A stretch of 64,000 nucleotides of DNA from JABDGR01 sp964561455 (GCA_964561455.1 CAZLPS010000009.1:14777-78776), one strand, 5' to 3'. Positions 15,914-25,089 are shown, counted from the first letter of the stretch. Numbers and translations are program-made. Notes: generated by a model not told the origin, from the letters alone.

Positions 15914-15986
15914 CCCAAAGAAATTAGTTCGCCAAACGGGTTAAAAACTGCGTGACTGGCCGTCCTTTTAGCCATCCGCTCCGTTA

Positions 15987-17579
15987 ATGATGGCAAATCC
16001 ACCTCTTGCCATGACTTCCCCTATTTCATATCATCGGAAATATTTTGCGGTCCTGGCCGCGTTGCTCGCGGCTGGCGTTTTTGCGAGCCCCGCTCACCTC
16101 GGAGCGGCAGACGCCCCGGCCGCATCCGCCGCTTCCCCCGCCCAACCGGCCGACGGCGTCGAGAAATCCGTCGTCAAGATTTTCGCCACGATGCGCTATC
16201 CCGACGTTTTTAAGCCCTGGACGAAGGGCGCGCCGCGGGAAATCTCCGGTAGTGGCGTCATCATTGACGGCAATCGCGTTCTCACCAACGCCCACATGGT
16301 GCTGTATGCGAGCCAGATTCAACTGCAAGCCAATGGCTCGGGCGAAAAAGTTTCCGCCACCGTGATCGCGGTTGCGCCGGGCATTGACCTGGCCTTGCTC
16401 AAGGTGGATGACCCGACGTTTTTTGACAATCATCCCCCGTTAGCGCGCGCCTCCAAACTGCCCGACAACAAGGACTCGGTGTTGGTTTACGGCTATCCCA
16501 CTGGCGGCAACAACCTCTCCATCACCAAGGGCATTGTTTCGCGCATTGAATTCACCAATTACAATGGCTTTACGGCGGGCCTGCGCATCCAAGTGGACGC
16601 ACCCATCAACCCCGGCAATAGCGGCGGCCCGGCCGTCGCCAACAACCAGATGATTGGTCTGGCCTTCAGCCGCCTCGGCGGCGCGGACAATATCGGGTAC
16701 ATCATCCCCAACGAGGAAATTGACCTGTTTTTGAACAGCAGTGCCAGCGGCGATTACAAAGGCAAGCCCGGCATGTATGACGATTTGCAGACCCTGGAGA
16801 ATCCCGCTCTGCGTCCCTACCTGAAAATTGACAAAAACGTCCATGGCATCATCCTGAACCAGCCCTTCAGCAAGGACCCGGACTACCCGCTGAAGAAATG
16901 GGACATTGTTACCAAAATTGGCGACACCCCCGTGGATGACGAAGGCATGATTACCGTGGGCAGCGACTTGCGCCTGGCGTTTGAATATTATGTTCAGAAA
17001 ATCGCCAAGGACGGCAAGGTGCCGCTGACCGTCGTGCGCGACGGCAAGGAACTGGCGGTACAAGTGCCGGTCTCGCCCGAGCACCCGGCGCTGATTCCCG
17101 GCCTCAACGGCAAAAATCCCTCGTATTACATTTTTGGCCCCATGGTGTTTTCCGCCGCCACCGAGGAATTTATGGACAGTCTTGGCAGCTCCGGCACGAT
17201 GAGCTATTTGAGCTATATCGGCAGCCCGCTGGTCACTCGCCGTGGCGATCAACCGGCCTTCCCGGGCGAACAACTGGTGGTTATTGCCTCGCCCTTCTTT
17301 TCGCACAAGTTGGACCTCGGCTATGAGAAGCAGCCGGTCGCCTGGGTCGTGAAGAGCGTCAATGGCGTGACGATCAAAAACTTGGCTCACCTGGTCCAAG
17401 TCCTCAATGACTCGAAGGACGAATATCTGAAATTTGAATTCGCCGGCACCGGCCTCGAAACTTTCGTCTTCCCGCGCCAGGCCATGAAAGACTCGACGGA
17501 CGAAATTCTTACCGACAACGATATCCGCTCCCAAGCTTCGCCGGACGTCCTCGCCACCCTGAATAAAACGGCAAAGTGA
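15987..17579 (+). CDS. Exported HtrA/Deg-type serine protease (first of a tandem pair)
   Basis: 530 residues. A hydrophobic signal (AVLAALLAAGVFASPAHLGA) is followed by a chymotrypsin-fold domain with catalytic His103 (TNAHMV), Asp134 (IDLALLKV) and Ser212 (NPGNSGGPA). The region ITKGIVSRIEF before the serine resembles plant Deg9/Deg10-type enzymes more than E. coli DegP. Residues about 260-530 form two divergent PDZ-like segments, including KKWDIVTKIGDTPVDDEG and VVKSVNGVTIKNLAHLVQVL. It should degrade or chaperone misfolded periplasmic proteins. ATG 16011 is an alternative start with a cleaner signal. The next gene is a paralogue 33 bases downstream. Confidence 0.9.
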   Translation: MMANPPLAMTSPISYHRKYFAVLAALLAAGVFASPAHLGAADAPAASAASPAQPADGVEKSVVKIFATMRYPDVFKPWTKGAPREISGSGVIIDGNRVLTNAHMVLYASQIQLQANGSGEKVSATVIAVAPGIDLALLKVDDPTFFDNHPPLARASKLPDNKDSVLVYGYPTGGNNLSITKGIVSRIEFTNYNGFTAGLRIQVDAPINPGNSGGPAVANNQMIGLAFSRLGGADNIGYIIPNEEIDLFLNSSASGDYKGKPGMYDDLQTLENPALRPYLKIDKNVHGIILNQPFSKDPDYPLKKWDIVTKIGDTPVDDEGMITVGSDLRLAFEYYVQKIAKDGKVPLTVVRDGKELAVQVPVSPEHPALIPGLNGKNPSYYIFGPMVFSAATEEFMDSLGSSGTMSYLSYIGSPLVTRRGDQPAFPGEQLVVIASPFFSHKLDLGYEKQPVAWVVKSVNGVTIKNLAHLVQVLNDSKDEYLKFEFAGTGLETFVFPRQAMKDSTDEILTDNDIRSQASPDVLATLNKTAK

Positions 17580-17612
17580 CCTGGGCCCGGCTCTTTCACT
17601 CCCCGCCCGCAT

Positions 17613-19235
17613 ATGCAAGCCCTCCTCCGAAATCTTCATGGCTCACCCGGGTCGCACAGGTTGGGCTGGCTGGCCGGAGCCTTGTTTTGCGGGAACCTCC
17701 TTCAAGCGGCAACGCCACCGGCCGACGACGCAAACCCCACCGTCCCGTCCGCCACCTCGACCGCCACCGTGCCTGCGGCCGCTGCCTCGAGCGCCGTGGA
17801 AAACTCAGTGGTGAAAATTTTCTCCACTGTTCGCAACCCCGATTTTGGGCGGCCTTGGACCAAAGCCACGCCAACGCAAATCAGCGGCAGCGGGGTGGTC
17901 ATTGATGGCAAACGTATTCTGACCAATGCCCATGTGGTGCACTATGCCAGCCAAATTCAAGTGCAGGCGGCCCATTCGGGCGAAAAGGTTTCGGCGAAGG
18001 TTGAGATCCTGGCCACTGGCATTGACCTCGCCATTCTGACCCTGGATGACCCGGCCTTCTTTGACACCCATCCGCCGCTCCCGCGGGCGACCAAGATTCC
18101 CGACCCCAAGGATTCCGTTATCGTTTACGGCTTTCCGACGGGCGGGACCAGCTTGTCCGTCACCAAGGGCATTATTTCCCGCATCGAATTTGCCAGCTAC
18201 AACGAAGGCGTCGCCGGTTTGCGCATTCAAATTGACGCCGCCATCAATCCGGGCAACAGCGGCGGGCCTGCCGTGGTCAATGACCAGATGGTCGGCCTGG
18301 CCTTCAGCAAGCTCAGCGCGGCGGATAACATCGGCTACATCATTCCCGGTGAGGAAATTGAACTGTTTCTCAAGGACATCGCTGACGGGCATTACGACGG
18401 CAAATGGGCCATGTACGACGAAACCCAAAAGCTGGAAAACAGCGCCATGCGCCAATACCTCAAGCTTGGCCCGGCCCAGCATGGCGTCATGGTCGCCGGC
18501 CCCTTCAACGACAATCCCGACTATCCGCTTAAGAAATGGGACGTGATATCCAAGATAGGGGACCGGCCCATTGATGACGAGGGCATGATCAACCTTGGCA
18601 ACGATGTCCGGGTTAGCTACCGGTTCTTTGTGCAAAAAATTGCCCAGGACGCCAAAGTGCCCCTGACCATTATCCGCGACGGCAAGGAACAAAACATCCA
18701 ACTGCCGGTGGGGAAATTCCGCCCCATGCTCATTCCTTTCCTTGGCGACAACTATCCTTCCTATTACGTCTTCGGCCCAATGGTATTTACCAAGGCCACG
18801 CAGGAATTTGTCGGCCGTCTGGGCGCAACGTCCGCGCAGAACGCGCTCAACTTCCAAACTTTGCTCAGCACCATTGGCAGCCCGCTGGCGTTGCGTCGGG
18901 GCGACAAACCGGCATTCGCCGGTGAGGAACTGGTCGTCGTCACCGCGCCGTTCTTCCCGCACAAGCTCGATGTCGGTTACATCCAGAGCCCGGTTTCGTG
19001 GGTGGTGAAGAGCGTGAACGGTATCGCAATCAAGAATCTGGCGCACCTCGTGCAGGTGCTGAATGATTCCAAGGACGAGTATCTGCGATTTGAATTTGCG
19101 GGCCGGGACGTCGAGCTGTTCATTTTCCCGCGCCAGGCCATGAAAGATTCGACTGAGGGCGTTCTGACCGACAATGACATCCGCGCCCAGGGTTCGGCGG
19201 ACGTGTTGCCGACGGCGGCCAAAGCCGCCAATTAA
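17613..19235 (+). CDS. Exported HtrA/Deg-type serine protease (second of a tandem pair)
   Basis: 540 residues, collinear with the preceding protein. Catalytic His107 (TNAHVV), Asp138 (IDLAILTL) and Ser216 (NPGNSGGPA) are all kept, as are the two C-terminal PDZ-like segments. The main differences lie in the N-terminal 60 residues (a separate signal and an Ala/Thr/Pro linker) and in a short insertion near residue 410 (GATSAQNALNFQT). Tandem duplication with both active sites conserved suggests mixed hetero-oligomers or divided substrate ranges. Co-transcription with the first copy is likely from the 33-base gap. Confidence 0.9.
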   Translation: MQALLRNLHGSPGSHRLGWLAGALFCGNLLQAATPPADDANPTVPSATSTATVPAAAASSAVENSVVKIFSTVRNPDFGRPWTKATPTQISGSGVVIDGKRILTNAHVVHYASQIQVQAAHSGEKVSAKVEILATGIDLAILTLDDPAFFDTHPPLPRATKIPDPKDSVIVYGFPTGGTSLSVTKGIISRIEFASYNEGVAGLRIQIDAAINPGNSGGPAVVNDQMVGLAFSKLSAADNIGYIIPGEEIELFLKDIADGHYDGKWAMYDETQKLENSAMRQYLKLGPAQHGVMVAGPFNDNPDYPLKKWDVISKIGDRPIDDEGMINLGNDVRVSYRFFVQKIAQDAKVPLTIIRDGKEQNIQLPVGKFRPMLIPFLGDNYPSYYVFGPMVFTKATQEFVGRLGATSAQNALNFQTLLSTIGSPLALRRGDKPAFAGEELVVVTAPFFPHKLDVGYIQSPVSWVVKSVNGIAIKNLAHLVQVLNDSKDEYLRFEFAGRDVELFIFPRQAMKDSTEGVLTDNDIRAQGSADVLPTAAKAAN

Positions 19236-19259
19236 GCTGCGTCCGCCCATATTCGTGGC

Positions 19260-20036
19260 ATGAGCACCGACCCAACCAGGCGATTCAGCACCCGCGTCGC
19301 CGATTATGTCCGGTTTCGCCCGCGCTACCCTGCGGCGGTGATTGACTTGCTGCGGTCGGAAATGGGCTTGCAGCCCACCCATGTCATTGTGGATGTCGGT
19401 TCGGGCACGGGTTTTTTGAGCGAACTCTTTCTCGACCAGGGGTACCGCGTGTTCGGAGTCGAACCCAATGCGGAAATGCGCGCGGCGGGCGAACAGTTGC
19501 TGGCTGCCCGGCCCGACTTCACCAGTGTAGCTGGCACCGCGGAGGCGACCACCCTCGATCCGCAAACAGCGGACTTCGTCGTGGCTGGCCAGGCCTTCCA
19601 CTGGTTTAAGCCGGCGGAGGCGCGGCGGGAGTTTCAACGCCTGCTCCGGCCATCCGGCTGGGTGGTGCTAGTCTGGAACGACCGCAAGGACCATGCCTCC
19701 GGAGTCTATGGAGCCTACGAGCAAATCATTCTCGATTTCCGCACGGATGCCGCTGCGGATAAGCGAATGCTTTTTTCCAAAGATTCGGCGGAACTCGCCG
19801 CTTTCTTTGCGCCCCAGCCGGTTATTCACCGTGTCGTCCCGGGCGTCACCCAGGAATTCGATTTTTCCGGTCTCCTTGGCCGGATGCTGTCGTCGTCTTA
19901 CGCACCGCAACCCGGGCATCCCCGGCATGAGCCGATGGTCGCGGCGCTGCGACGCTTGTTCGACGAGCATCAGCAGGATGGCAAGGTGCGCTTTGAGCAT
20001 GTGACGGAAATTTATTTCGGCCGGTTGGGAAACTGA
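19260..20036 (+). CDS. Class I SAM-dependent methyltransferase
   Basis: 258 residues. Motif I VDVGSGTGFLSELFL, the acidic end of strand 2 (GVEPN), a DPQTADFVVAGQAFHWF segment at strand 4 and LRPSGWVVLVWND at strand 5 give a Methyltransf_11 type fold. The HWF and WND residues are typical of the small-molecule methyltransferases often named YcgJ/UbiE-like. Substrate unknown. It starts 25 bases after the second protease and may be read from the same transcript. Confidence 0.85.
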   Translation: MSTDPTRRFSTRVADYVRFRPRYPAAVIDLLRSEMGLQPTHVIVDVGSGTGFLSELFLDQGYRVFGVEPNAEMRAAGEQLLAARPDFTSVAGTAEATTLDPQTADFVVAGQAFHWFKPAEARREFQRLLRPSGWVVLVWNDRKDHASGVYGAYEQIILDFRTDAAADKRMLFSKDSAELAAFFAPQPVIHRVVPGVTQEFDFSGLLGRMLSSSYAPQPGHPRHEPMVAALRRLFDEHQQDGKVRFEHVTEIYFGRLGN

Positions 20037-20095
20037 CGATGCCCGCCATGTCGAAAACCCATTGCATTGCCAATTTGGTACAATCGCCAGCGCAT

Positions 20096-20925
20096 TCATT
20101 CAATCGCGGCGCCATTCCCGTTTAAATTGCCCACTGGCCACGCCCTCGCCAGATCCAACCCCATCTTCTCCCGCGCGAACTCCACCAAATCCGCCGGCGG
20201 CGGTGCCATAAACTCTCCCAGCCCTTCCTCCAGAAATCGTAGTCGGCTGGCATGCAGCGCCTGGCGCCGCATGGGGAGCGCGGCCGCGTGCCGCGCGGTC
20301 CACCCTTGCTTGGCAAATTCGAGATACAGCGTTTCGTCCGGCCCATATAGCTTGTCACCCACAATCGCATGTCCGAGGTGCGCGGCATGCACGCGGATTT
20401 GATGCGTCCGACCGGTCAACGGAAATACGCGGGCCAGCGTTAATCCACGCGTTGCGATGATCGGCTCAAACCGGGTCTGCGCGGATTCCGCCCCGGGTTC
20501 CCCGGCTAATGCCACCCGCCGCTTGACCGCGATCGCATTGCCGGCATCGCGCACAAGCGGCGCTTCCACCACCTTTTCTTCGTGCAATTCATCATTCAAA
20601 AAGGCCAGGTACGTTTTTTCCACCCGCCGGTTTTGCATGGCCATCTGGTATCGCCGTGCCGCCAGCGGATGGAGCGCCACCACCACCACGCCGCTGGTTT
20701 CCCGGTCCAGCCGCGTGACAATGTGCAATGTGCCGCGTGCAGATGCTCGCGTAATGCTCCAACCAGGGAGGACCAGGGCCCGTTCTTCGACGGATGGCAG
20801 ACCACCCACCCGGGTTTATTCAGCACCACGACATCGTCATCCTGGTGCAAAATCCAGCGCGGCAATTCCACCGGGTCAATCAGTGGCGCCTGATCTCCGG
20901 CGGTTGTCGAGTCGGTGGTATTCAC
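20096..20925 (-). pseudogene. RluA-family pseudouridine synthase with a one-base frameshift
   Basis: The N-terminal part, from GTG 20925, reads LPRWILHQDDDVVVLNKPGW and CHPSKNGPWSSLVGALREHL. The rest lies in the -1 frame: TLHIVTRLDRETSGVVVVAL with the catalytic Asp, then GRTHQIRVHAAHLGHAIVGD and KLYGPDETLY, ending at 20096. The switch is between 20731 and 20745, and one missing base explains it. Intact, the protein of about 275 residues would isomerise a uridine in rRNA or tRNA. The two halves fit the family end to end, so this is one gene with a lesion (or a sequencing deletion), not two genes. Confidence 0.8.
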
Positions 20926-20930
20926 CGGAA

Positions 20931-21275
20931 TCAGTTGGTCACCGGCGGCAGCGAGGCCGGGGCAGGAGCGGTTTTGGACACCATGAGGATGGTTTTCTTT
21001 TCCGGACGAAAGAGAATCCACAGGAGCAGGCCGGCCGGCCAGAAAGCCACCGCCACCAGCATCGCCGCCGCCCAGCCGGGCTTGCCCCGCGCCTTGGCGT
21101 CTCGCCATGCCCACGCAATTGAGCCGCAGAAGATGCAGGTGATCAGCAAAAAGAACGCCGTGCCAAAGAAAAGCCCGAGAGTGTGGAAGACCAGTGTCGC
21201 CGCCAGACCCACGATGACCACGGAGCCGCCGAAAAAGGCGAGCGCCGCCAGCGCGAAAATAACCATCATGCCCAT
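20931..21275 (-). CDS. Small membrane protein, unknown
   Basis: 114 residues with three hydrophobic helices (about 4-22, 25-48 and 70-88). Between helices two and three is WAWRDAKARGKPGWAA, and FRPEKK follows the last helix. That pattern is seen in small verrucomicrobial inner-membrane proteins of unknown role. It ends five bases before the RluA-type gene and is presumably co-transcribed with it. No catalytic motif is seen. Confidence 0.65.
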   Translation of the reverse strand: MGMMVIFALAALAFFGGSVVIVGLAATLVFHTLGLFFGTAFFLLITCIFCGSIAWAWRDAKARGKPGWAAAMLVAVAFWPAGLLLWILFRPEKKTILMVSKTAPAPASLPPVTN

Positions 21276-21521
21276 GTCCTCAGGCTAGGCGGGGTCGGTT
21301 AAGTGTCAAAGGCAATCCGAGTTGGCAGCCACAGCTGGGCGTCGCGGGTGGAGTAGCAACGATCCCGCAAATGCGGGACCGCCCTTCCGGATCTACCATA
21401 CTTCTGAAGGCGGCCTGAAGCTCCGCGCTCCGATATTGCTCGGGCAATTTGTTGGCATTTTGCCCAATTTCCTTGGCAAACAGCCTCGTGGAGCCTTAAT
21501 AGAACCATCACTTGCGTCTCC

Positions 21522-21752
21522 ATGGATGAGATTGATTCAATATTTGCCCGCAACGAGAATGTCGTAATCGCTGAAAATGCGCCGGCAGGGTTTCGACCAT
21601 CGGCATCGGCATGGGTGATTTCCCGGCGGGTGGTTGAGGATGAATTTCAAGCCCATGCCGTGGGTTTCCCCGTTAATTCAGTTCTTTTCCTGATCGAATT
21701 CGCAGATGGCAGTGCCGCGGAAATGCCAGCGGCATTTTTGCGGCATCGCTGA
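21522..21752 (+). CDS. Small protein, first of a paralogous pair
   Basis: 76 residues. It shares with the next gene the pattern VxIxxxAPxxFxP, a central R-x-V-E-x-E, then GFPxxxVLFLIEFADG and (E)MPAAFLxR. The shape (a short beta-rich protein ending in a V-L-F-L-x-E-F-x-x-G strand pair) resembles proteins seen beside immunity or toxin genes, but I cannot name a family. A short hairpin TCCCGCAAATGCGGGA lies upstream at 21363-21378. An overlapping minus-strand frame at 21299-21553 has no family features and is not called. Confidence 0.55.
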   Translation: MDEIDSIFARNENVVIAENAPAGFRPSASAWVISRRVVEDEFQAHAVGFPVNSVLFLIEFADGSAAEMPAAFLRHR

Positions 21753-21807
21753 CAAGCTTGGTCGCCGGATTTCGTTTAACACCTGGAGTAACTCCATCTT
21801 TCGCGTC

Positions 21808-22047
21808 ATGTCTGACAAAGACCTTAAATTTAACTATGGTGATGCGGTTCGGATCACCGGCGACGCCCAGGCAAAATTCCATCCCCGGGAACCGGGATCG
21901 ATTTGTGGATACCGTACAATTGAAACCGAGGACCAGGCATTGACATCCGGGTTCTCCATCCAGACCGTGCTTTTTTTGGTTGAATTTGGCAGCGGGTTCA
22001 CAATTGAGATTCCGGAGGTATTTCTCGAGCGATTGGGCAACGAATGA
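21808..22047 (+). CDS. Small protein, second of a paralogous pair
   Basis: 79 residues from the ATG at 21808 (MSDKDLKFNYGDAVRITGD); an open extension upstream overlaps the first copy and is not supported. The end QTVLFLVEFGSGFTIEIPEV aligns with VLFLIEFADGSAAEMPAAFL of the first copy. The N-terminal YGDAVRI and HPREPGS suggest a small SH3-like barrel, a guess from pattern only. The two copies are 55 bases apart on the same strand. The gene ends 42 bases from the convergent aroA stop. Confidence 0.6.
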   Translation: MSDKDLKFNYGDAVRITGDAQAKFHPREPGSICGYRTIETEDQALTSGFSIQTVLFLVEFGSGFTIEIPEVFLERLGNE

Positions 22048-22089
22048 ATCCAATTCGATTTTCGTCGTAGCGCCGGCTTAAGCACCGCG

Positions 22090-23430
22090 CTACTTACTTG
22101 AATCCTTCCGCAACTGTTCCAGCACGTCGAAGAAATCGGGGAAGGTTTTTCCGCAGCATTCGGGGTTTTCGATTTGGAGCCAGGGTTTGCCTGTTCCCAG
22201 GAGGTCGTGGGAGCCAAGAATGCCGAAGCTCATCGCCACGCGGTGATCCTCGTAGGTTTCGATGCTCAGCAGTTTTTTCACCTTCACCGCCTTGGCGGCG
22301 AGGACTTTCAGCTTTTTAAGATTGGGCGTGATCGCCAATCCATCCTCAAATTCCTCGACGCCCTGGCCGAGCTTTTTCAACTCGGTCGCCATGGCGCGGA
22401 TGCGGTCGGTTTCCTGTTTGCGCGTATGCGCGATGCCGAAGATGCGCGTCGGCCCATCCAATAGCGGCGCAATCGCGGCCAGCGTGAGGAACGTGTCCGA
22501 GAAAGGATTGAAATTCTGTGTCACGCCATGCCGGGTTGACCCGGCGGAGATCTCTGTGTGGTAAGCTTTCTTTGCGACGTGAAGTCCGACGGCCTGGGCC
22601 ACCGTCAGGAAACCGATGTCGCCCTGCAGGTCAGTATTTTCGCCGAGGCCCATGATTTGGTAGCCCGGTGCCGCGCCGGGAGCCGCGAGCGGGAGCGCCA
22701 CGAAATAGCTCGCCGCGGTGGCGTCCGGCTCGACGTGGTAGAACTCGTTGAATCCCGGGGCATCTATGTCCGGCACGAAACCCCGATTGAAGCGCGGGAT
22801 CATCTTGGCCGTCATCAGGACGAAGGGTTCGGAGACCAATTGCCCCATGCGGTGCAGCTCGAGATGCCCTTTGGCCCACGCTGCCGCAATCATCATGGCC
22901 GACAATATTTGCGAGGAGGCCGAGGCATCCACCTCCACCCCGCCGCCCGGCAGCCCGTGAGTGCGCAAAATAAAAGGATAGTGGTCCGGCTGCCCTTTGA
23001 ATTCGATGTCGGCACCGAGCCGCCGGAGGGCGTCGAGCAGGCCTTTCATCGGGCGGCGGTTCATGGCTTCGTCGCCTGTCAGCGTAAATTCCCCGCGTTT
23101 CTTCAAACACAACACTGCCGGCAGAAAGCGCGCCGCCGTGCCCGCGTTGCCGACGTCAAGGGACGCCTTCGCCTCGGGGATCATGCCCCCGTGGCCTTCG
23201 ATGCGGATCGTCTTCGCCTTCGTGCTCGTCGCAATTTTAAATCCCAGCGACCGCAGGGCCTTGACCATGATTTCCGTGTCGCGGGAAAAAAGGGCGCCGC
23301 GCAACGTCACCGGGTCGCGGCACAGCGCCGCCAAAATCAGCGCGCGATTTGTAATGCTCTTGGATCCGGGTAACTCCACCGAGCCACGGACCGGTTGGGT
23401 GAAGGGCGTGATGGGAAGGGGGTCTTTCAC
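22090..23430 (-). CDS. aroA: 3-phosphoshikimate 1-carboxyvinyltransferase (EPSP synthase)
   Basis: 446 residues, normal for the family. The shikimate-phosphate site LPGSKSITNRAL (Lys24, Ser25, Arg29), the glyphosate loop DVGNAGTAARF, NRRPMKGLLDALRRLGADI, and the C-terminal TRKQETDRIRAMATELKKLG and EDHRVAMSF are all present. It joins shikimate-3-phosphate and PEP in the chorismate pathway in the cytoplasm. The NAGTAAR loop carries Ala where class I enzymes have NAGTAMRP, which is worth comparing with class II forms. It follows tyrA on the same strand across a 200-base word-repeat spacer. Confidence 0.96.
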   Translation of the reverse strand: MKDPLPITPFTQPVRGSVELPGSKSITNRALILAALCRDPVTLRGALFSRDTEIMVKALRSLGFKIATSTKAKTIRIEGHGGMIPEAKASLDVGNAGTAARFLPAVLCLKKRGEFTLTGDEAMNRRPMKGLLDALRRLGADIEFKGQPDHYPFILRTHGLPGGGVEVDASASSQILSAMMIAAAWAKGHLELHRMGQLVSEPFVLMTAKMIPRFNRGFVPDIDAPGFNEFYHVEPDATAASYFVALPLAAPGAAPGYQIMGLGENTDLQGDIGFLTVAQAVGLHVAKKAYHTEISAGSTRHGVTQNFNPFSDTFLTLAAIAPLLDGPTRIFGIAHTRKQETDRIRAMATELKKLGQGVEEFEDGLAITPNLKKLKVLAAKAVKVKKLLSIETYEDHRVAMSFGILGSHDLLGTGKPWLQIENPECCGKTFPDFFDVLEQLRKDSSK

Positions 23431-23630
23431 AACTGAAGAGGGAAGGGTAAAGGGTGAAGAGTGAAACGCGTAATTTTGAATTATGAATTACGAATTTTGA
23501 AATCCGGAACGGACTGAGGGGCGGTAGGGACGAAAGATGAGGTTTGAAACAAATAAGTCGGAAATTTCAGAAGTAAAATTTAGATTGAGATGGCTTCATC
23601 CTTCATCCCTCATCCTTCATCCTTTCGCTC
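23431..23630. repeat. Word-repeat spacer between tyrA and aroA
   Basis: GAAGAGGGAAGGGTAAAGGG and GTGAAGAGTGAA words at 23433-23466 face CTTCATCCTTCATCCCTCAT and CCTTCATCC at 23590-23622, forming imperfect complementary arms. Between them is an AT-rich word run (TTTTGAATTATGAATTACGA) at 23474-23500. Confidence 0.55.
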
Positions 23631-24494
23631 TCATCCCTTGTCTCCCAGCGGTCTCAGCTTTACGCGGTAGTCGCGGCCGCGTTCGAGGATGTGCTGGAGG
23701 GCGAACGGTTGGGCGTTGTGCAGCGCGGCCCGCAGATGGTCCAGTTCCTTTTGAAAACCATCCAGGGCGCGGGAAATTTCCTCCCGATTCTCGATGGCAA
23801 TGGCTTTCCAGAGGGTCGGGTCGCCCGCCGCCACCCGGGTGGTGTCGCGCAAACCTGGTCCGGCAAATTGAATCCACTTGGGGTTGCGCGTGCCGAGGTA
23901 GGCGCAAAACGCCGAAGCCAGCAAATGGGGGAGGTGGCTGAGATGGGCAACAATCTCATCGTGTTCCTCGGGCGTGGTCTCCGCCACTTCCATGCCGAGC
24001 GCCTTCCAAAAGCGCGTCGCCCGGTCCACGTCCTTTGCCGGCGTATCCACCAGCGGGGTGACAAAACAGGCCCGGCCGTGAAACAGCGCGGCGTCCGCGT
24101 GCTCAAGGCCGCCCTTTTCCGAGCCGGCCATCGGGTGCGAACCCACGAAACCGATCTTCTTGGGTAGCGCCGCGCGCCCGTGGCGGCAAATCAGGCTTTT
24201 GGTGGAGCCGACATCGGTCACTAGCGTGCCGGGTTTGAGTTTTTTCGCGATTTGCTCGAGCAAGGGCACAATCGTGTCCACCGGCGTGCACACGACGACC
24301 AAGTCGGCCTTCGCCACGGCCTTGCCGGCATCGGCAAAGACTTCATCACACCAGGTTTTGCCTTCGCACTTCGCCCGCGTTTCTGCCCGGCGCGACCATG
24401 CGGCGGTGCGTTCGCACAAGCCGAGCTGCTTCGCGGCTTTCAGCAGCGAAGCACCCAGGAGTCCAGGGCCGAGGATGGTGATTTGCTTGAACAT
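23631..24494 (-). CDS. tyrA: Prephenate dehydrogenase
   Basis: 287 residues. NAD-binding GPGLLGASLLKA (9-20), VVVCTPVD, DVGSTKS and the family signature HPMAGSEKGG are present, followed by a helical C-terminal domain (HLPHLLASAFC, PGLRDTTRVA). It should oxidatively decarboxylate prephenate to 4-hydroxyphenylpyruvate for tyrosine. It begins three bases after the pyrE stop, so pyrE-tyrA is one operon. No ACT domain is present, so feedback control by tyrosine would have to act elsewhere. Confidence 0.94.
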   Translation of the reverse strand: MFKQITILGPGLLGASLLKAAKQLGLCERTAAWSRRAETRAKCEGKTWCDEVFADAGKAVAKADLVVVCTPVDTIVPLLEQIAKKLKPGTLVTDVGSTKSLICRHGRAALPKKIGFVGSHPMAGSEKGGLEHADAALFHGRACFVTPLVDTPAKDVDRATRFWKALGMEVAETTPEEHDEIVAHLSHLPHLLASAFCAYLGTRNPKWIQFAGPGLRDTTRVAAGDPTLWKAIAIENREEISRALDGFQKELDHLRAALHNAQPFALQHILERGRDYRVKLRPLGDKG

Positions 24495-24497
24495 GGG

Positions 24498-25067
24498 TTA
24501 ACTGCCCGGTTTCGCAACCGGCAGCGCGGCCAGCGCCGGCGGCAACTTGTCGGCTTCGTAAGTCGGAAAACTCATCTCCAACAGGGACACATGGGGTACG
24601 GCGAAATGCGCCTGACCCTCGCTGCGGTCCACGAGCACCAGCACGGCAGCCGTGACGGCACCCGCGCCGGCAATGAGGTCGAGGCATTCTTGCACGCGCC
24701 CGCCGCGGGTGATGACATCTTCGACCACCAGCACGCGCTCACCGGGGGCAAACTTGAAATTGCGGCGCAGCGCGAGCTTGTCATTCACCTTTTCGGCAAA
24801 GACAAAGCGCTTGTTCGTCTGCCGGGCGATTTCCTGCCCGAGGACCAATCCGCCCATCGCTGGCGCAAGGACCGTGGCAAAGTCGCGCGCGGTGAATTTC
24901 GCCAGCAGCATCTGGCAAAGGCGCGTCACCGCTTCCATGTTCTGGCACACCTGCGCGCACTGGAAATAATGCCCGCTGTGCAGCCCAGAGCGGAGGACGA
25001 AATGCCCCTCGAGCAGCGCGCCGGTCTTCTTGAAAATGCTCAACACCTCATTGGCGGATGAATCCAT
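24498..25067 (-). CDS. pyrE: Orotate phosphoribosyltransferase
   Basis: 189 residues. The N-terminal GHFVLRSGLHSGHYF, the AMGGLVLGQEIA region and the PRPP-binding signature VLVVEDVITRGG (112-123) identify the enzyme. It condenses orotate and PRPP to OMP in pyrimidine synthesis. Lys in AEKVNDKLALRR matches the catalytic loop. First gene of the pyrE-tyrA pair. The spacer upstream is a long word-repeat hairpin, beyond which lies tRNA-Phe on the other strand. Confidence 0.94.
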   Translation of the reverse strand: MDSSANEVLSIFKKTGALLEGHFVLRSGLHSGHYFQCAQVCQNMEAVTRLCQMLLAKFTARDFATVLAPAMGGLVLGQEIARQTNKRFVFAEKVNDKLALRRNFKFAPGERVLVVEDVITRGGRVQECLDLIAGAGAVTAAVLVLVDRSEGQAHFAVPHVSLLEMSFPTYEADKLPPALAALPVAKPGS

Positions 25068-25089
25068 GGGAAAACCGTAAGGGATTGAG

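Noticed and set aside
16440..17639. 399-codon minus-strand open frame across the first protease
   Set aside because: Antisense shadow, same reasoning; long only because the region lacks stops in that frame.
17805..19637. 610-codon minus-strand open frame across the second protease
   Set aside because: Antisense shadow of a gene with an intact catalytic triad; no family features.
20037..20095. Terminator between the methyltransferase and the RluA-type gene
   Set aside because: No stem of useful length and no T run were found.
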